Source: Acidimicrobiaceae bacterium (GTDB lineage Bacteria > Actinomycetota > Acidimicrobiia > Acidimicrobiales > Ilumatobacteraceae). Taken from it: a stretch of DNA of 64,000 nt. The notes under the pieces were generated by a model, which saw nothing but the letters and a program-made list of their open reading frames with translations, searched no databases and had not been told where the DNA came from. The stretch lies in assembly GCA_020637235.1 (NCBI GenBank), contig JACJWG010000006.1:163337-227336 (forward strand). Direction: 5' to 3'. The stretch's first letter is position 1. The number at the start of each line of letters is the position of its first letter. The position numbers and the translations under genes were made by a program. Of the stretch, positions 25,125 to 33,257 are shown in pieces.

Positions 25125-27434
25125 TCAGAAGACGATGTCGCTCGGGCGGACCGGCGTGCGGGTGAGGTCCTTGCCGATCGCGTCGCGGATCGCGGCCACG
25201 ACGGCCGGGGTGGACGAGATGCACGGCGGTTCGCCCACGCCCTTCGCACCGAGCGGCGCCATCGGGTCGGGATGCTCGATCAGCGTGGCCACGACGTCGG
25301 GCATGTCGAGGAAGGTCGGCAGCAGGTAGTCGGTGAAGTTCGCGTTGCGCACCCGGCCGTCGATCTGGACGATCTCCTCCATCACGGCGAGGCCGACGCC
25401 CTGTGCGATGCCGCCCTCGATCTGGCCGATGACGCTGAGCGGGTTGAGCGCCCGCCCCACGTCCTGTGCGGTCGCGATCTGGACGACCTTCACGAGGCCG
25501 AGCTCGGGGTCGACGTCGACGACGGCGCGGTGCGCCACGAACGCGAACGCGGTGTGGCAGTTGCCCTGACCGTTCTCGTCGAGTTCCTCGGTGGGACGGT
25601 GGTGGTGCTCGAAGGTGTCCTCGAACACGAGGCCCGCGGTCGCCTGGGCGACCGGGACGCAGAGGTCGCCCATGGTGTCGACGACGTCGCGGCCGTCGAT
25701 CGCGAGCCGCAGCGGGTCGACCCCGTGCTGCGCCCCCACGTGAGCGAAGAGCTGTTCGCGCACCAGCCGGCACGCACCGTCGACCGCGCCACCGCTCATC
25801 CACGTCTGACGCGACGCAGAGGTGGAGCCCGCCGAACCGACGGTGGTGTCGATCGGCTCGAGCACGACGTCGTCGACGCCGAGCACGCTGCGGGCGATCT
25901 GTCCGGCGAGCGTGACGAAGCCCTGGCCGACCTCGGCCGTGGCGAACTTGAGCGACGCCACGCCGTCGCGCAGGGTGACCCGGGCGGTGGAGAAGTCGTC
26001 GAAGCCCTCCGAGTACATGAGGTTCTTGATCGCCACACCCCAACCGATGCCGCGCCGGATGTGGCTGCGGTCGGCCGTGAGGCCGGCACCGCCGGGCAGG
26101 CGCATCGGGTCGCCGTCGTGGCCGCCGACGGGTTCGTCGGGCAGCGGCAGCGCGGCGGTCTCGAGGATGCACTCGCGCACCGGCGCGACGTTCTCGATCA
26201 CCTGCCCGGTGATCAGCCGGTCGCCGGTCTCCATCGCGTTGCGGAGGCGGATCTCCACCGGGTCGAGACCGCACGCCGCGGCGAGTCTGTCCATCTGGCC
26301 CTCGTGGGCGAAGCACGCCTGCACCACACCGAAGCCGCGCATCGCGCCGCACGGCAGGTGATTGGTGCGCACGGCCCAGCCGTCGACCACGGCGTTCTCG
26401 CACTTGTACGGACCCTGCATGTGCGTGACCGCATTGATCAACACTGCCGACGAGGTGGACGCGTACGCGCCACCGTCCATCACGATGCGGGCCTCGATCT
26501 TCACGATCTTCCCGTCACGCGTGGCGTGGTGGCGCATCCAGATGCGGGCCGGGTGGCGGTGCACGTGGCCGAGGAAGCTCTCCTCGCGGCTGTACGCGAT
26601 GCGCACGGGCCGACCGGTGCGCAGCGCGAGCAGGCACGTGTGCACCTGGAGGCTGATGTCCTCGCGGGCACCGAAGGCGCCGCCCACGCCGCCGAGGGTG
26701 AGCCGCACCTTCTCGGCCGGCAGGTCGAGGCAGGCGGCGATCTGACCCCGGTCCTCGTGCAGCCACTGGGTGGCGACGTACAACTCGACGCCCTCGCCGC
26801 CCGGGTCGGGGATCGCGAGCGCGGCCTCGAGGCCCAGGAACGCCTGGTCCTGCATGCCGATCTCGTAGTCGCTCTCCACGACGACCTCGCCGGTGGCCTC
26901 GGTGTCGCCGCGCACGATGCGTTGGTGGCGGAACACGTTGCCGTTCGGGTGGATCGGGGGGAAGGTGCCGTCTGCGGCGCGCTCGGGATCGGTGAGCGGT
27001 TCGAGCACCTCGTACTCGACCCGGATGGCGGCGAGCGCACGCCGGCAGGTCTCGGGGTGGTTGGCGGCCACGGCGGCGACGGGCTCGCCCACGTAGCGCA
27101 CGTACTCGCTCGCGAACACCGGCTGGTCCTGGTCGATGAGACCGTAGGTGGGCTTGCCGGGCACGTCCTCGGCGGTGACCACGGCCTCGACGCCGTTGAT
27201 CGCCCACGCGCCCGAGAGGTCGATCGAGACGATGCGCGCGTACGGGTGCGGCGAACGGAGCGTGGCGCCCCACAGGGACCCGTCGGCGGACAGGTCGCCG
27301 GAGAACGCGAACGAACCCTGCACCTTCGCGATGCCGTCGGGCCGGACGGGGCTGTCGCCGAGGCGCCCGGTCACGGGCGCACCCGTGGTGGTCGTGGTGG
27401 TCGTGGTGGTCGTGGTGGCCGTCGTCGCGCTCAC
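25125..27434 (-). CDS. Xanthine dehydrogenase-family molybdopterin-binding subunit
   Basis: A 769-residue large subunit that holds the molybdopterin cofactor. Family landmarks are GMQDQAFLG, the GGVGGAFGARED segment, CGAMRGFGV and the C-terminal GAKGVGEPP with the catalytic glutamate. The AYRCSFR loop of true CO dehydrogenase is missing, so this is an aldehyde/purine/N-heterocycle hydroxylase rather than CoxL. GTG at 27434 overlaps the iron-sulfur gene by 4 bp. The first 15 residues are nearly all threonine, produced by a 9-bp minisatellite. The enzyme class needs a sulfido ligand on molybdenum, which the protein at 4573-6081 might supply. Confidence 0.92.
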   Translation of the reverse strand: MSATTATTTTTTTTTTTGAPVTGRLGDSPVRPDGIAKVQGSFAFSGDLSADGSLWGATLRSPHPYARIVSIDLSGAWAINGVEAVVTAEDVPGKPTYGLIDQDQPVFASEYVRYVGEPVAAVAANHPETCRRALAAIRVEYEVLEPLTDPERAADGTFPPIHPNGNVFRHQRIVRGDTEATGEVVVESDYEIGMQDQAFLGLEAALAIPDPGGEGVELYVATQWLHEDRGQIAACLDLPAEKVRLTLGGVGGAFGAREDISLQVHTCLLALRTGRPVRIAYSREESFLGHVHRHPARIWMRHHATRDGKIVKIEARIVMDGGAYASTSSAVLINAVTHMQGPYKCENAVVDGWAVRTNHLPCGAMRGFGVVQACFAHEGQMDRLAAACGLDPVEIRLRNAMETGDRLITGQVIENVAPVRECILETAALPLPDEPVGGHDGDPMRLPGGAGLTADRSHIRRGIGWGVAIKNLMYSEGFDDFSTARVTLRDGVASLKFATAEVGQGFVTLAGQIARSVLGVDDVVLEPIDTTVGSAGSTSASRQTWMSGGAVDGACRLVREQLFAHVGAQHGVDPLRLAIDGRDVVDTMGDLCVPVAQATAGLVFEDTFEHHHRPTEELDENGQGNCHTAFAFVAHRAVVDVDPELGLVKVVQIATAQDVGRALNPLSVIGQIEGGIAQGVGLAVMEEIVQIDGRVRNANFTDYLLPTFLDMPDVVATLIEHPDPMAPLGAKGVGEPPCISSTPAVVAAIRDAIGKDLTRTPVRPSDIVF
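27385..27420. repeat. 9-bp minisatellite, four units
   Basis: Four tandem GTGGTGGTC units (the last ends GCC) that encode the poly-threonine N-terminus of the molybdopterin subunit. Confidence 0.8.
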
Positions 27435-27949
27435 GCCGCTCCTCCGCGGCGGGCCACGGCCACACGCTGGACGGCCTCGATGATCCGGCCGTACCCGGTG
27501 CAGCGGCAGACGTTGCCCGAGAGTTCCTCGCGGATCTCGTACTCGGTGGGTTCGGGCGATCGGTCGAGCAGCGCGTGCGTGGCCATGATCAGACCCGGCG
27601 TGCAGAAACCGCACTGCACGGCGCCGGCGTCGACGAAGGCCTGCTGCACGTCGCTCGGGGCGCCCACCGGGGCGACGCCTTCGATCGTGACGATCCGCTG
27701 CCCGGTGGCGCTTGCGGCGAGCACGAGGCAGCCGCAGACCAGTTCGTCGTCGACGAGCACGCTGCAGCTGCCGCACTCGCCCTGTTCGCAGGCACCCTTC
27801 GACCCCATGAGGCCCAGGCGCTCGCGCAGCACGTAGAGGAGGCTCTCCCCCAGCCAGGCGTCGCGGATCTCGTGGTCGACGCCGTTCACGTGCAGGACGT
27901 ACATCTGGTTCGAACCGGTGGTCGGCACGGCGGCCGTCGTGTCGCTCAT
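27431..27949 (-). CDS. Xanthine dehydrogenase-family 2Fe-2S subunit
   Basis: A 172-residue small subunit with two 2Fe-2S clusters: the plant-ferredoxin-like CEQGECGSC...C set in the N-terminal half and the QCGFCTPG / CRCTGY set in the helical C-terminal half. It passes electrons from molybdopterin to FAD. It overlaps both neighbours by 4 bp, so the three subunits are translated together. No twin-arginine signal, so the enzyme is cytoplasmic. Confidence 0.94.
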   Translation of the reverse strand: MSDTTAAVPTTGSNQMYVLHVNGVDHEIRDAWLGESLLYVLRERLGLMGSKGACEQGECGSCSVLVDDELVCGCLVLAASATGQRIVTIEGVAPVGAPSDVQQAFVDAGAVQCGFCTPGLIMATHALLDRSPEPTEYEIREELSGNVCRCTGYGRIIEAVQRVAVARRGGAA

Positions 27950-28815
27950 GAGGAGGCTCCGGGCGTCGGTGCGGGGAAGGCACGGGTGAGCAGGCGTCGG
28001 GAGAGCACCTCGATCGCTCGCCGGCGGTAGGCGGCGGTCGACCGGTGATCGTCGATCGGGCGTGCGGCGGCGGCCGCCGCGGCGGCGAATGCCGGGATCG
28101 CCTCGGGGTCGATGGTGCCGGCCTCGAAGTCGGCCGCCTGCACAGCGATCGTCTCGGCCTCGGGCGCCCGCAGGATCACGGGGCCGACCGAACCGAGCGC
28201 GAGGCGCACCGTGTGGCCGTTGGTGTCGACCGCCAGGCAGGCGCTCGCCGTGGCGATCACCATCGCGTTGCGGACCCCCACCTTGCTGTAGCCCTGGAAG
28301 CCGTTGAGCACGGGGATCGTCACGCCGGTGATCAGCTCGCCCGGCTGGACCACGGTGCGCTTCGGCCCGGTGGCGAACTCGGCGAAGGGCACGTCACGCG
28401 TGCCGGCGGTGGAGGCCAGGTGGACGACCGCGTCGAGCGCCCGCAACACGGGGAGGCCGTCACCGGCCGGTGAGGCCGTACCCACGTTGCCGCCGATCGT
28501 GGCGGCGTTGCGGATCTGCGGCGAGCCGACCGTGCGTGCCGCCTGGGCGAGCGCCGGCGAGAACCCGGCCAGCGGTGCGTCCATCAGCTCGGCGTAGGTG
28601 ATCGCGGCACCGATGCGCAACGTGTCGGTGCCGGGGTCGTGTCGCCACGACCGGAGCTCGCCGACACGGTTGACGCACACGACGGCGTCCGTGCGGCGAT
28701 GCCCCATGTTGAGCTCGACCATCAGGTCGGTGCCTCCCGCCAGCACGGTGGCCGACGGAGTGGCCGCGAGGAGTTCGAGCGCCTCGTCGAGGGTGTGGGC
28801 GACGGTCACGGACAT
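27946..28815 (-). CDS. Xanthine dehydrogenase-family FAD-binding subunit
   Basis: A 289-residue medium subunit with the VLAGGTDLM pyrophosphate loop near residue 24 and the TIGGNVGTASPAGD FAD-binding motif near 108, both typical. It is first in the operon and its start lies 11 bp from a TTTAC-N5-GTAAA palindrome. The subunit reoxidises the enzyme by passing electrons to NAD+ or another acceptor. Confidence 0.93.
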   Translation of the reverse strand: MSVTVAHTLDEALELLAATPSATVLAGGTDLMVELNMGHRRTDAVVCVNRVGELRSWRHDPGTDTLRIGAAITYAELMDAPLAGFSPALAQAARTVGSPQIRNAATIGGNVGTASPAGDGLPVLRALDAVVHLASTAGTRDVPFAEFATGPKRTVVQPGELITGVTIPVLNGFQGYSKVGVRNAMVIATASACLAVDTNGHTVRLALGSVGPVILRAPEAETIAVQAADFEAGTIDPEAIPAFAAAAAAAARPIDDHRSTAAYRRRAIEVLSRRLLTRAFPAPTPGASS

Positions 28816-28825
28816 CGGGAGCGAC

Positions 28826-28840
28826 TTTACAATTCGTAAA
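28826..28840. promoter_or_regulatory. Palindromic operator of the molybdoenzyme operon
   Basis: TTTAC-AATTC-GTAAA, a perfect inverted repeat and an AT-rich island in very GC-rich DNA, 11 bp upstream of the FAD-subunit start. It probably overlaps the -10 region or transcription start, as expected for a repressor site. Regulator unknown. Confidence 0.65.
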
Positions 28841-28879
28841 GGTCCGACCAGGCGATCGTCGCCACGCCGCGTGCGCTGT

Positions 28880-29710
28880 TCACACGACCTTCACACCGTC
28901 CAGACCCTCCTCCGGATCGGGGATCCGCGGGTCGAGACGCTCGAGCGTGCGGCGCAGGATCTCGCCCACGGCCATGTTGCGACGCGAGTTCGAGTCGGCC
29001 GGCACCACGTACCACGGGCAGTCCTTCGTGGTCGTGCGCTCGATCGCCTCGGTGTACGCCGCCTGGAAGTCGTCCCACAGGGCGCGGTCGTCGAGGTCGC
29101 CCGCGCGGAACTTCCAACGCTTCTCGGGGTCGTCGAGCCGTTCCTGGAAGCGACGGGCCTGCTCGTCCTTCGACACGTGGAGGAACACCTTGACCACGGT
29201 CGTGCCCTCGTCGGTGAGCAGTTGCTCGAAGTGGCGGATGTGCTCGTACCGGCGACGCCAGACCGTCTCGGGGACGAACCTCTTCACCCGCACCACCAGC
29301 ACGTCCTCGTAGTGGCTGCGGTTGAAGACCCCGATCTCACCCCTGCGGGGGACCGCCTGGTGCACCCGCCAGAGGTAGTCGTGCTGCACCTCGGGGCCGC
29401 CGGGCGCCTTGAAGCTCGTGACGTGGATGCCGGCGGGGTTGAGCCCGGTGAGCACGTTGCGGATCGTGCCGTCCTTGCCCGCTGCGTCCATCGCCTGCAC
29501 CACGAGCAACACGCTGCGGGTGCCCTCGGCGTAGAGGCGCTGCTGCAGGAGATCGATCGCCGTGCGGGTGTCGGCCAGGCGGGCCAGGGCCGCTTCCTTG
29601 TCCATGCCGAAGTCCGCGTCGGTCGGCCGCTCCCGCAGGTCGACCGCCTCGTCGGGACGCACCCGGAGTGCGTCGATCAGGTCGTCGAGGTCGCGGTGCT
29701 GGTCGGCCAT
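28880..29710 (-). CDS. ppk2: Polyphosphate kinase 2
   Basis: A 276-residue PPK2-family kinase that phosphorylates nucleotides with polyphosphate or the reverse. The Walker A motif QAMDAAGKDG is at 72-81, a lid region rich in Arg follows and NRSHYEDVL carries the Walker B-type Asp. Single-domain length fits class I or III; the preferred nucleotide cannot be told. Start ATG at 29710 has TAGCGT 6 nt upstream and no Shine-Dalgarno, so it is probably leaderless. Confidence 0.9.
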   Translation of the reverse strand: MADQHRDLDDLIDALRVRPDEAVDLRERPTDADFGMDKEAALARLADTRTAIDLLQQRLYAEGTRSVLLVVQAMDAAGKDGTIRNVLTGLNPAGIHVTSFKAPGGPEVQHDYLWRVHQAVPRRGEIGVFNRSHYEDVLVVRVKRFVPETVWRRRYEHIRHFEQLLTDEGTTVVKVFLHVSKDEQARRFQERLDDPEKRWKFRAGDLDDRALWDDFQAAYTEAIERTTTKDCPWYVVPADSNSRRNMAVGEILRRTLERLDPRIPDPEEGLDGVKVV

Positions 29711-29716
29711 GGCCGG

Positions 29717-29722
29717 ACGCTA
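29717..29722 (-). promoter_or_regulatory. -10 box TAGCGT of ppk2
   Basis: TAGCGT exactly 6 nt before the ATG at 29710, the same geometry as at 11845, 13508 and 61753. Confidence 0.5.
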
Positions 29723-29732
29723 ACGCGCAGGT

Positions 29733-29960
29733 TCACTCGCAGGCGCCCAGGTACGGACAGTGACGACATCCCGTGTCGCAACACGTCCCCCGCTGGGCCA
29801 AGAACGCGGCCGTGAACACCTGGTAGCCGCTGAGCGGGTCGCGATACGTGGGGCTGCCGGCCGCCACCGCCTCCGCGTGGCGCGCCATCACCTCCGTGAA
29901 TCGCACATGGGTCGACGCGAGGCGCTGCGGATGCGGTCGTTCGAGGTGATCGGGACGCAT
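29733..29960 (-). CDS. DUF5522 cysteine-rich small protein
   Basis: A 75-residue protein with the FTAAFLAQRG segment and the C-terminal CCDTGCRHCPY motif of DUF5522. Four to five clustered cysteines suggest a metal or iron-sulfur site; the family has no known function. The ATG at 29960 gives the usual family length. A TAGCGT box lies about 15 nt upstream. The end of the gene abuts the ppk2 promoter. Confidence 0.75.
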   Translation of the reverse strand: MRPDHLERPHPQRLASTHVRFTEVMARHAEAVAAGSPTYRDPLSGYQVFTAAFLAQRGTCCDTGCRHCPYLGACE

Positions 29961-30093
29961 CGGCGGCACTCGTCCGACGCTACCCGAGGGACGCTCGGAG
30001 GTGCTCGACCGGGAAGTGCGAGGGCAGGACGAGGGCAGGACCCGGGCAGCACCAGGCCCGGACCAGGACATGTCCACGAGTCGGGTGAGCACT

Positions 30094-30133
30094 TGATCAC
30101 GATCATTGACACCACCAGTCGAGTGGCTAAGGT
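30094..30133 (+). promoter_or_regulatory. Sigma70-type promoter with overlapping palindrome
   Basis: TTGACA at 30106-30111, a 16-bp spacer and TAAGGT at 30128-30133 form a good housekeeping promoter for the oligopeptide importer. TGATC-AC-GATCA at 30094-30105 is an inverted repeat directly before the -35 and could be an operator. In the rest of the 258-bp intergenic region I see only an 11-bp direct repeat, GAGGGCAGGAC, at 30020-30041. Confidence 0.6.
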
Positions 30134-30218
30134 GAGCGCACCGGCATGTGATGGGGGTCACAACAGGACGCCGAACACGTCGATTGCCGGTCATGTATCC
30201 ACACGAAGGGGGACCAGG

Positions 30219-32066
30219 GTGACACCACACCGTTCAACCCGCCGCCGCTCGGGGACGCTGTTCGCAGCAGCGCTCGTCTCGATCGGTCTGGTGGCAGGTG
30301 CGTGTAGCAAGAAGGAAGACGAGACCACCACCGAACCGGACACCACCGAGGAGGCAACGGACGCGACGGACGCCGCGCCCGGCACCACCACGGCGACCGA
30401 GGACGGCGGCGAGACGACCGAGACCACGGCAGCGGCCACGGACGACACCGAGCCGGCCGAGCCGGCCAAGGAACCTCAGTACGGCGGCATCCTGCGCGTC
30501 TCGGGAGAGGCCGAAGTCGCCAATCCGTGGACACCTGGTGCCATGCAATGCGACTCGTACTGCCAGCAGCGCGCACGCACGTTCTACGACACGCTCGTGA
30601 CGCTCGACGAGAATCTCGAGGTGAAAGGCGTGCTCGTCGAGAGTTGGACGAACAACGACGACTTCACCGAGTTCGAGTTCACGTTGCGCGAGGGGATCAC
30701 CTTCCACGACGGCACCCCCCTCAACGCCGAAGCGGTGGTGTACAACCTGCAAGAAGCCGGTTCGGGCCTGTTGATCTCGAATGCCATCACCGACTACGGC
30801 CGCAATCCGGACGGAACGTTCGCGATCGAGGCGACCGGTGAGTACACCTTCACGATCAAGACGGGCAAGGGTGGCGACCTCAGCCAGCCGCGCCCGTGGC
30901 CGAACCTGCCCGCCACGCTCGGCGGCCAGCTCGGGCTGATCGCATCGCCCACGTGGTTGCAGGCCGTCAAGGACGGCACGGGCGACCCGATCATGGCAGT
31001 CGGCAGCGGACCGTTCATCGTCGAGAGTTACGCCCCGAGGGACAAGCTCGTCGTGAAGCGCAATCCCGACTATTGGATGACGGACCAGGCTGGTAAACAG
31101 TTGCCTTACCTGGACGGCATCGAGTTCCGAGTCATCGAGGACAGTGAGACCGCTGCGGAGGCGCTCGAGGCCGGAGACATCGACATCTTCTCCACGTCCT
31201 CCGCTGCCGTCATCAGCGAGTTCCGCGAGGTGCCCGACGAGTTCCCGATGCAGGAGCAGGACACGTTCACGGAGACGAACTTCATTCTCCTGAACCTCGA
31301 AAAGGCCAGCCCACTGCAGGATCAGCGCGTCCGCTGCGCGCTGTTCAAGGCGATTGATCGTCAAGAGATGATCGATCTCACGGCAAACGGCATCCTCCAG
31401 GTGGCGAACGGCCTCTTCTCGCCCGGCCAGGAGGGATACCTCGAGGACAACGGGCTGGACACCGCTCAGGACGTCGAGGGCGCCCGGGCGCTGATCGAGG
31501 AGTACGAGGCCGAGGTCGGACCCGTCACAGGTCTGAAGTACGGCACCACCGTGTCGGCGATCAACGCGCAGACCGCGGAGATGTTGCAGGGATACTGGTC
31601 GGAGATCGGTGTCGATGTCGAGATCATCCAGGTTCCACAAGACCAGTCCATCACCAAGGCGCTGTTCGGAGACCCCGAGTTCTTCATGTACGGCTGGCGC
31701 AACCATGCTGGCACCGTGGTGGACAACCAGTACTTCTGGTGGCATTCGTCGGGCGCTCGTCCTGAGGGAGAGTTGTCGTTGAACTTCGGGCGTCTGCGCG
31801 ACCCTGTCGTCGACGAGAACCTCGAGCTCGCTCGGGGAGAGCAGGATCCGGACAAGCGTCGCGAATATGCGGAGAACGTGAATCGACGCATGGCGGAGCA
31901 GTGCTTCCAGCTTCCCGGCTCGTGGACCATCTGGGGGACCCCGCACAGCCCTGCCGTGCAAGGCCTGGGCGAATGGATCCTGCCTGATGGCACGAAGGCG
32001 CGTGACGGCGCCGGCTTCTCGGGCCAGTTCTACATGCACGCCATGTGGATCGACCCCGAGGCCTGA
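30219..32066 (+). CDS. Oligopeptide-type ABC substrate-binding lipoprotein
   Basis: A 615-residue solute-binding protein of the DppA/OppA (SBP_bac_5) family. An Arg-rich signal peptide ends at VAGAC (lipidated Cys29), then a Thr/Asp/Glu/Ala linker to about residue 85, then the two-lobed binding fold. GTG at 30219 is preceded by GAAGGGGG at good spacing. First gene of a complete five-gene importer with its own promoter. Codon use here is slightly less GC-biased than in the permease genes (for example gattgatcgtcaagag), a hint of different ancestry. Ligand probably a peptide; unknown in detail. Confidence 0.92.
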   Translation: MTPHRSTRRRSGTLFAAALVSIGLVAGACSKKEDETTTEPDTTEEATDATDAAPGTTTATEDGGETTETTAAATDDTEPAEPAKEPQYGGILRVSGEAEVANPWTPGAMQCDSYCQQRARTFYDTLVTLDENLEVKGVLVESWTNNDDFTEFEFTLREGITFHDGTPLNAEAVVYNLQEAGSGLLISNAITDYGRNPDGTFAIEATGEYTFTIKTGKGGDLSQPRPWPNLPATLGGQLGLIASPTWLQAVKDGTGDPIMAVGSGPFIVESYAPRDKLVVKRNPDYWMTDQAGKQLPYLDGIEFRVIEDSETAAEALEAGDIDIFSTSSAAVISEFREVPDEFPMQEQDTFTETNFILLNLEKASPLQDQRVRCALFKAIDRQEMIDLTANGILQVANGLFSPGQEGYLEDNGLDTAQDVEGARALIEEYEAEVGPVTGLKYGTTVSAINAQTAEMLQGYWSEIGVDVEIIQVPQDQSITKALFGDPEFFMYGWRNHAGTVVDNQYFWWHSSGARPEGELSLNFGRLRDPVVDENLELARGEQDPDKRREYAENVNRRMAEQCFQLPGSWTIWGTPHSPAVQGLGEWILPDGTKARDGAGFSGQFYMHAMWIDPEA

Positions 32067-32081
32067 TCCATCCTTCGACAT

Positions 32082-32119
32082 CGCCGGGTGGCGTGCCCTT
32101 CGAGGTGCGCCGCCCGGCG
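32082..32119 (+). terminator. Intercistronic hairpin after the binding-protein gene
   Basis: A 12-bp stem with one G-T wobble and a 14-nt loop, 16 bp after the binding-protein stop and about 100 bp before the permease start. Such hairpins commonly make binding proteins more abundant than permeases through partial termination or mRNA protection. Confidence 0.5.
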
Positions 32120-32221
32120 CTGCCGGTTCCCCCCCACGACCTGACACGGCGGGGCGGCGCGCTGCTCGCTCCCCGGTCTCCGACTCCCGCCCGACCACCA
32201 CCTGCTCACGAGGAAACACGC

Positions 32222-33235
32222 GTGCGTTACGCCCTGCAGAAACTCGGTCAGTTCGCCATCGTCTTCTTCATCGTCACCTTCGTCGTGATGATCCTGATGC
32301 GACTGGGCCTGAACGCACCGGGCGATCCCGCCCGCACGCTGCTCGGCGGCACCGCCGACCAGGCGCTGATCGATGCCACCACCGCCAAGTACCGGCTCGA
32401 CAGCAACTACTTCACCCAGTACTTCTTCTGGCTGAAGGGCATGGTCACCGGTGACATGGGGTTCAGCGTCCCCAACTCACTGCCCGTCTCCGAGCTCGTG
32501 CAGACGCGCATGATGACCACGCTGCTCCTCGGCTTCTACGCCATCCTCTGGGGCCTGATCATCGCCGTGCCCCTCGCCGTTCGCCAGGCCTACAAGCGCG
32601 ACAGCTGGTTCGACAAGTTCGGCAGCGGCGCCTCGTTCGCCTTCGTGTCGGCGCCGGCCATCGTGCTGGCCCCGATCCTCACGCTCGTGCTCATCAAGGA
32701 GAACACGATCGGTCTGCCGGGTCCGCTCTCCGACTACCAGGTCACCATCGGTGGTTGGTTCCCCCGGGTCGGCGACAAGGTCTATCCGTGGCAGGATCTC
32801 GGCGAGCACTTCAGGAACTTCTTCGTGCCCACGCTCGTGCTGACGCTGCCGATCGCCGCCGTGTTCAGCCGCCTGCTCCGCGGCGACATGGTGATGACGC
32901 TCCAGGCCGACTTCGTCACCCTCGCCAGCGCCAAGGGCGTGTCGCCCCGGCGGGTGCTCTGGGTGCACGCCCTGCGCAACTCGCTGTTCTCGCTGCTCAC
33001 CAGCGTCGGCCTCCAGATCGGCGGCATCGTCGGCGGCGCGATCGTCGCCGAGACCTTCTTCGACCTCGACGGCATGGGCACGATGCTCGTGACGGCCATC
33101 TTGAGCAAGGACCTGTTCACGGTCCAGAGTGCGTCGGCGATCCTCGTCGCCAGCGTCGTGGTCGTGAACCTGATCGTCGACCTGATGTACGGCGTACTCG
33201 ATCCACGCATCCGCCACGCACGAGCGCTGGCCTGA
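32222..33235 (+). CDS. Oligopeptide ABC permease (DppB type)
   Basis: A 337-residue inner-membrane permease with a first membrane helix right at the N-terminus, a periplasmic region and five further helices; the EAA-like loop is in FVTLASAKGVSPRRVL near 235. This is the DppB/OppB pattern. GTG 32222 follows GAGGAAA at suitable spacing. Pairs with the DppC-type protein 22 bp downstream. Confidence 0.92.
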   Translation: MRYALQKLGQFAIVFFIVTFVVMILMRLGLNAPGDPARTLLGGTADQALIDATTAKYRLDSNYFTQYFFWLKGMVTGDMGFSVPNSLPVSELVQTRMMTTLLLGFYAILWGLIIAVPLAVRQAYKRDSWFDKFGSGASFAFVSAPAIVLAPILTLVLIKENTIGLPGPLSDYQVTIGGWFPRVGDKVYPWQDLGEHFRNFFVPTLVLTLPIAAVFSRLLRGDMVMTLQADFVTLASAKGVSPRRVLWVHALRNSLFSLLTSVGLQIGGIVGGAIVAETFFDLDGMGTMLVTAILSKDLFTVQSASAILVASVVVVNLIVDLMYGVLDPRIRHARALA

Positions 33236-33257
33236 GGATCACGGGGACACACACCAC

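Noticed and set aside
25125..27434. Aerobic carbon monoxide dehydrogenase large subunit
   Set aside because: The AYRCSFR active-site loop of CoxL is absent; CGAMRGFGV in its place fits other xanthine-dehydrogenase-family enzymes.
29760..30218. N-terminal extension of the oligopeptide-binding protein
   Set aside because: The frame is open far upstream, but the signal peptide and ribosome binding site place the start at 30219, and the extension overlaps the DUF5522 gene and the promoter.
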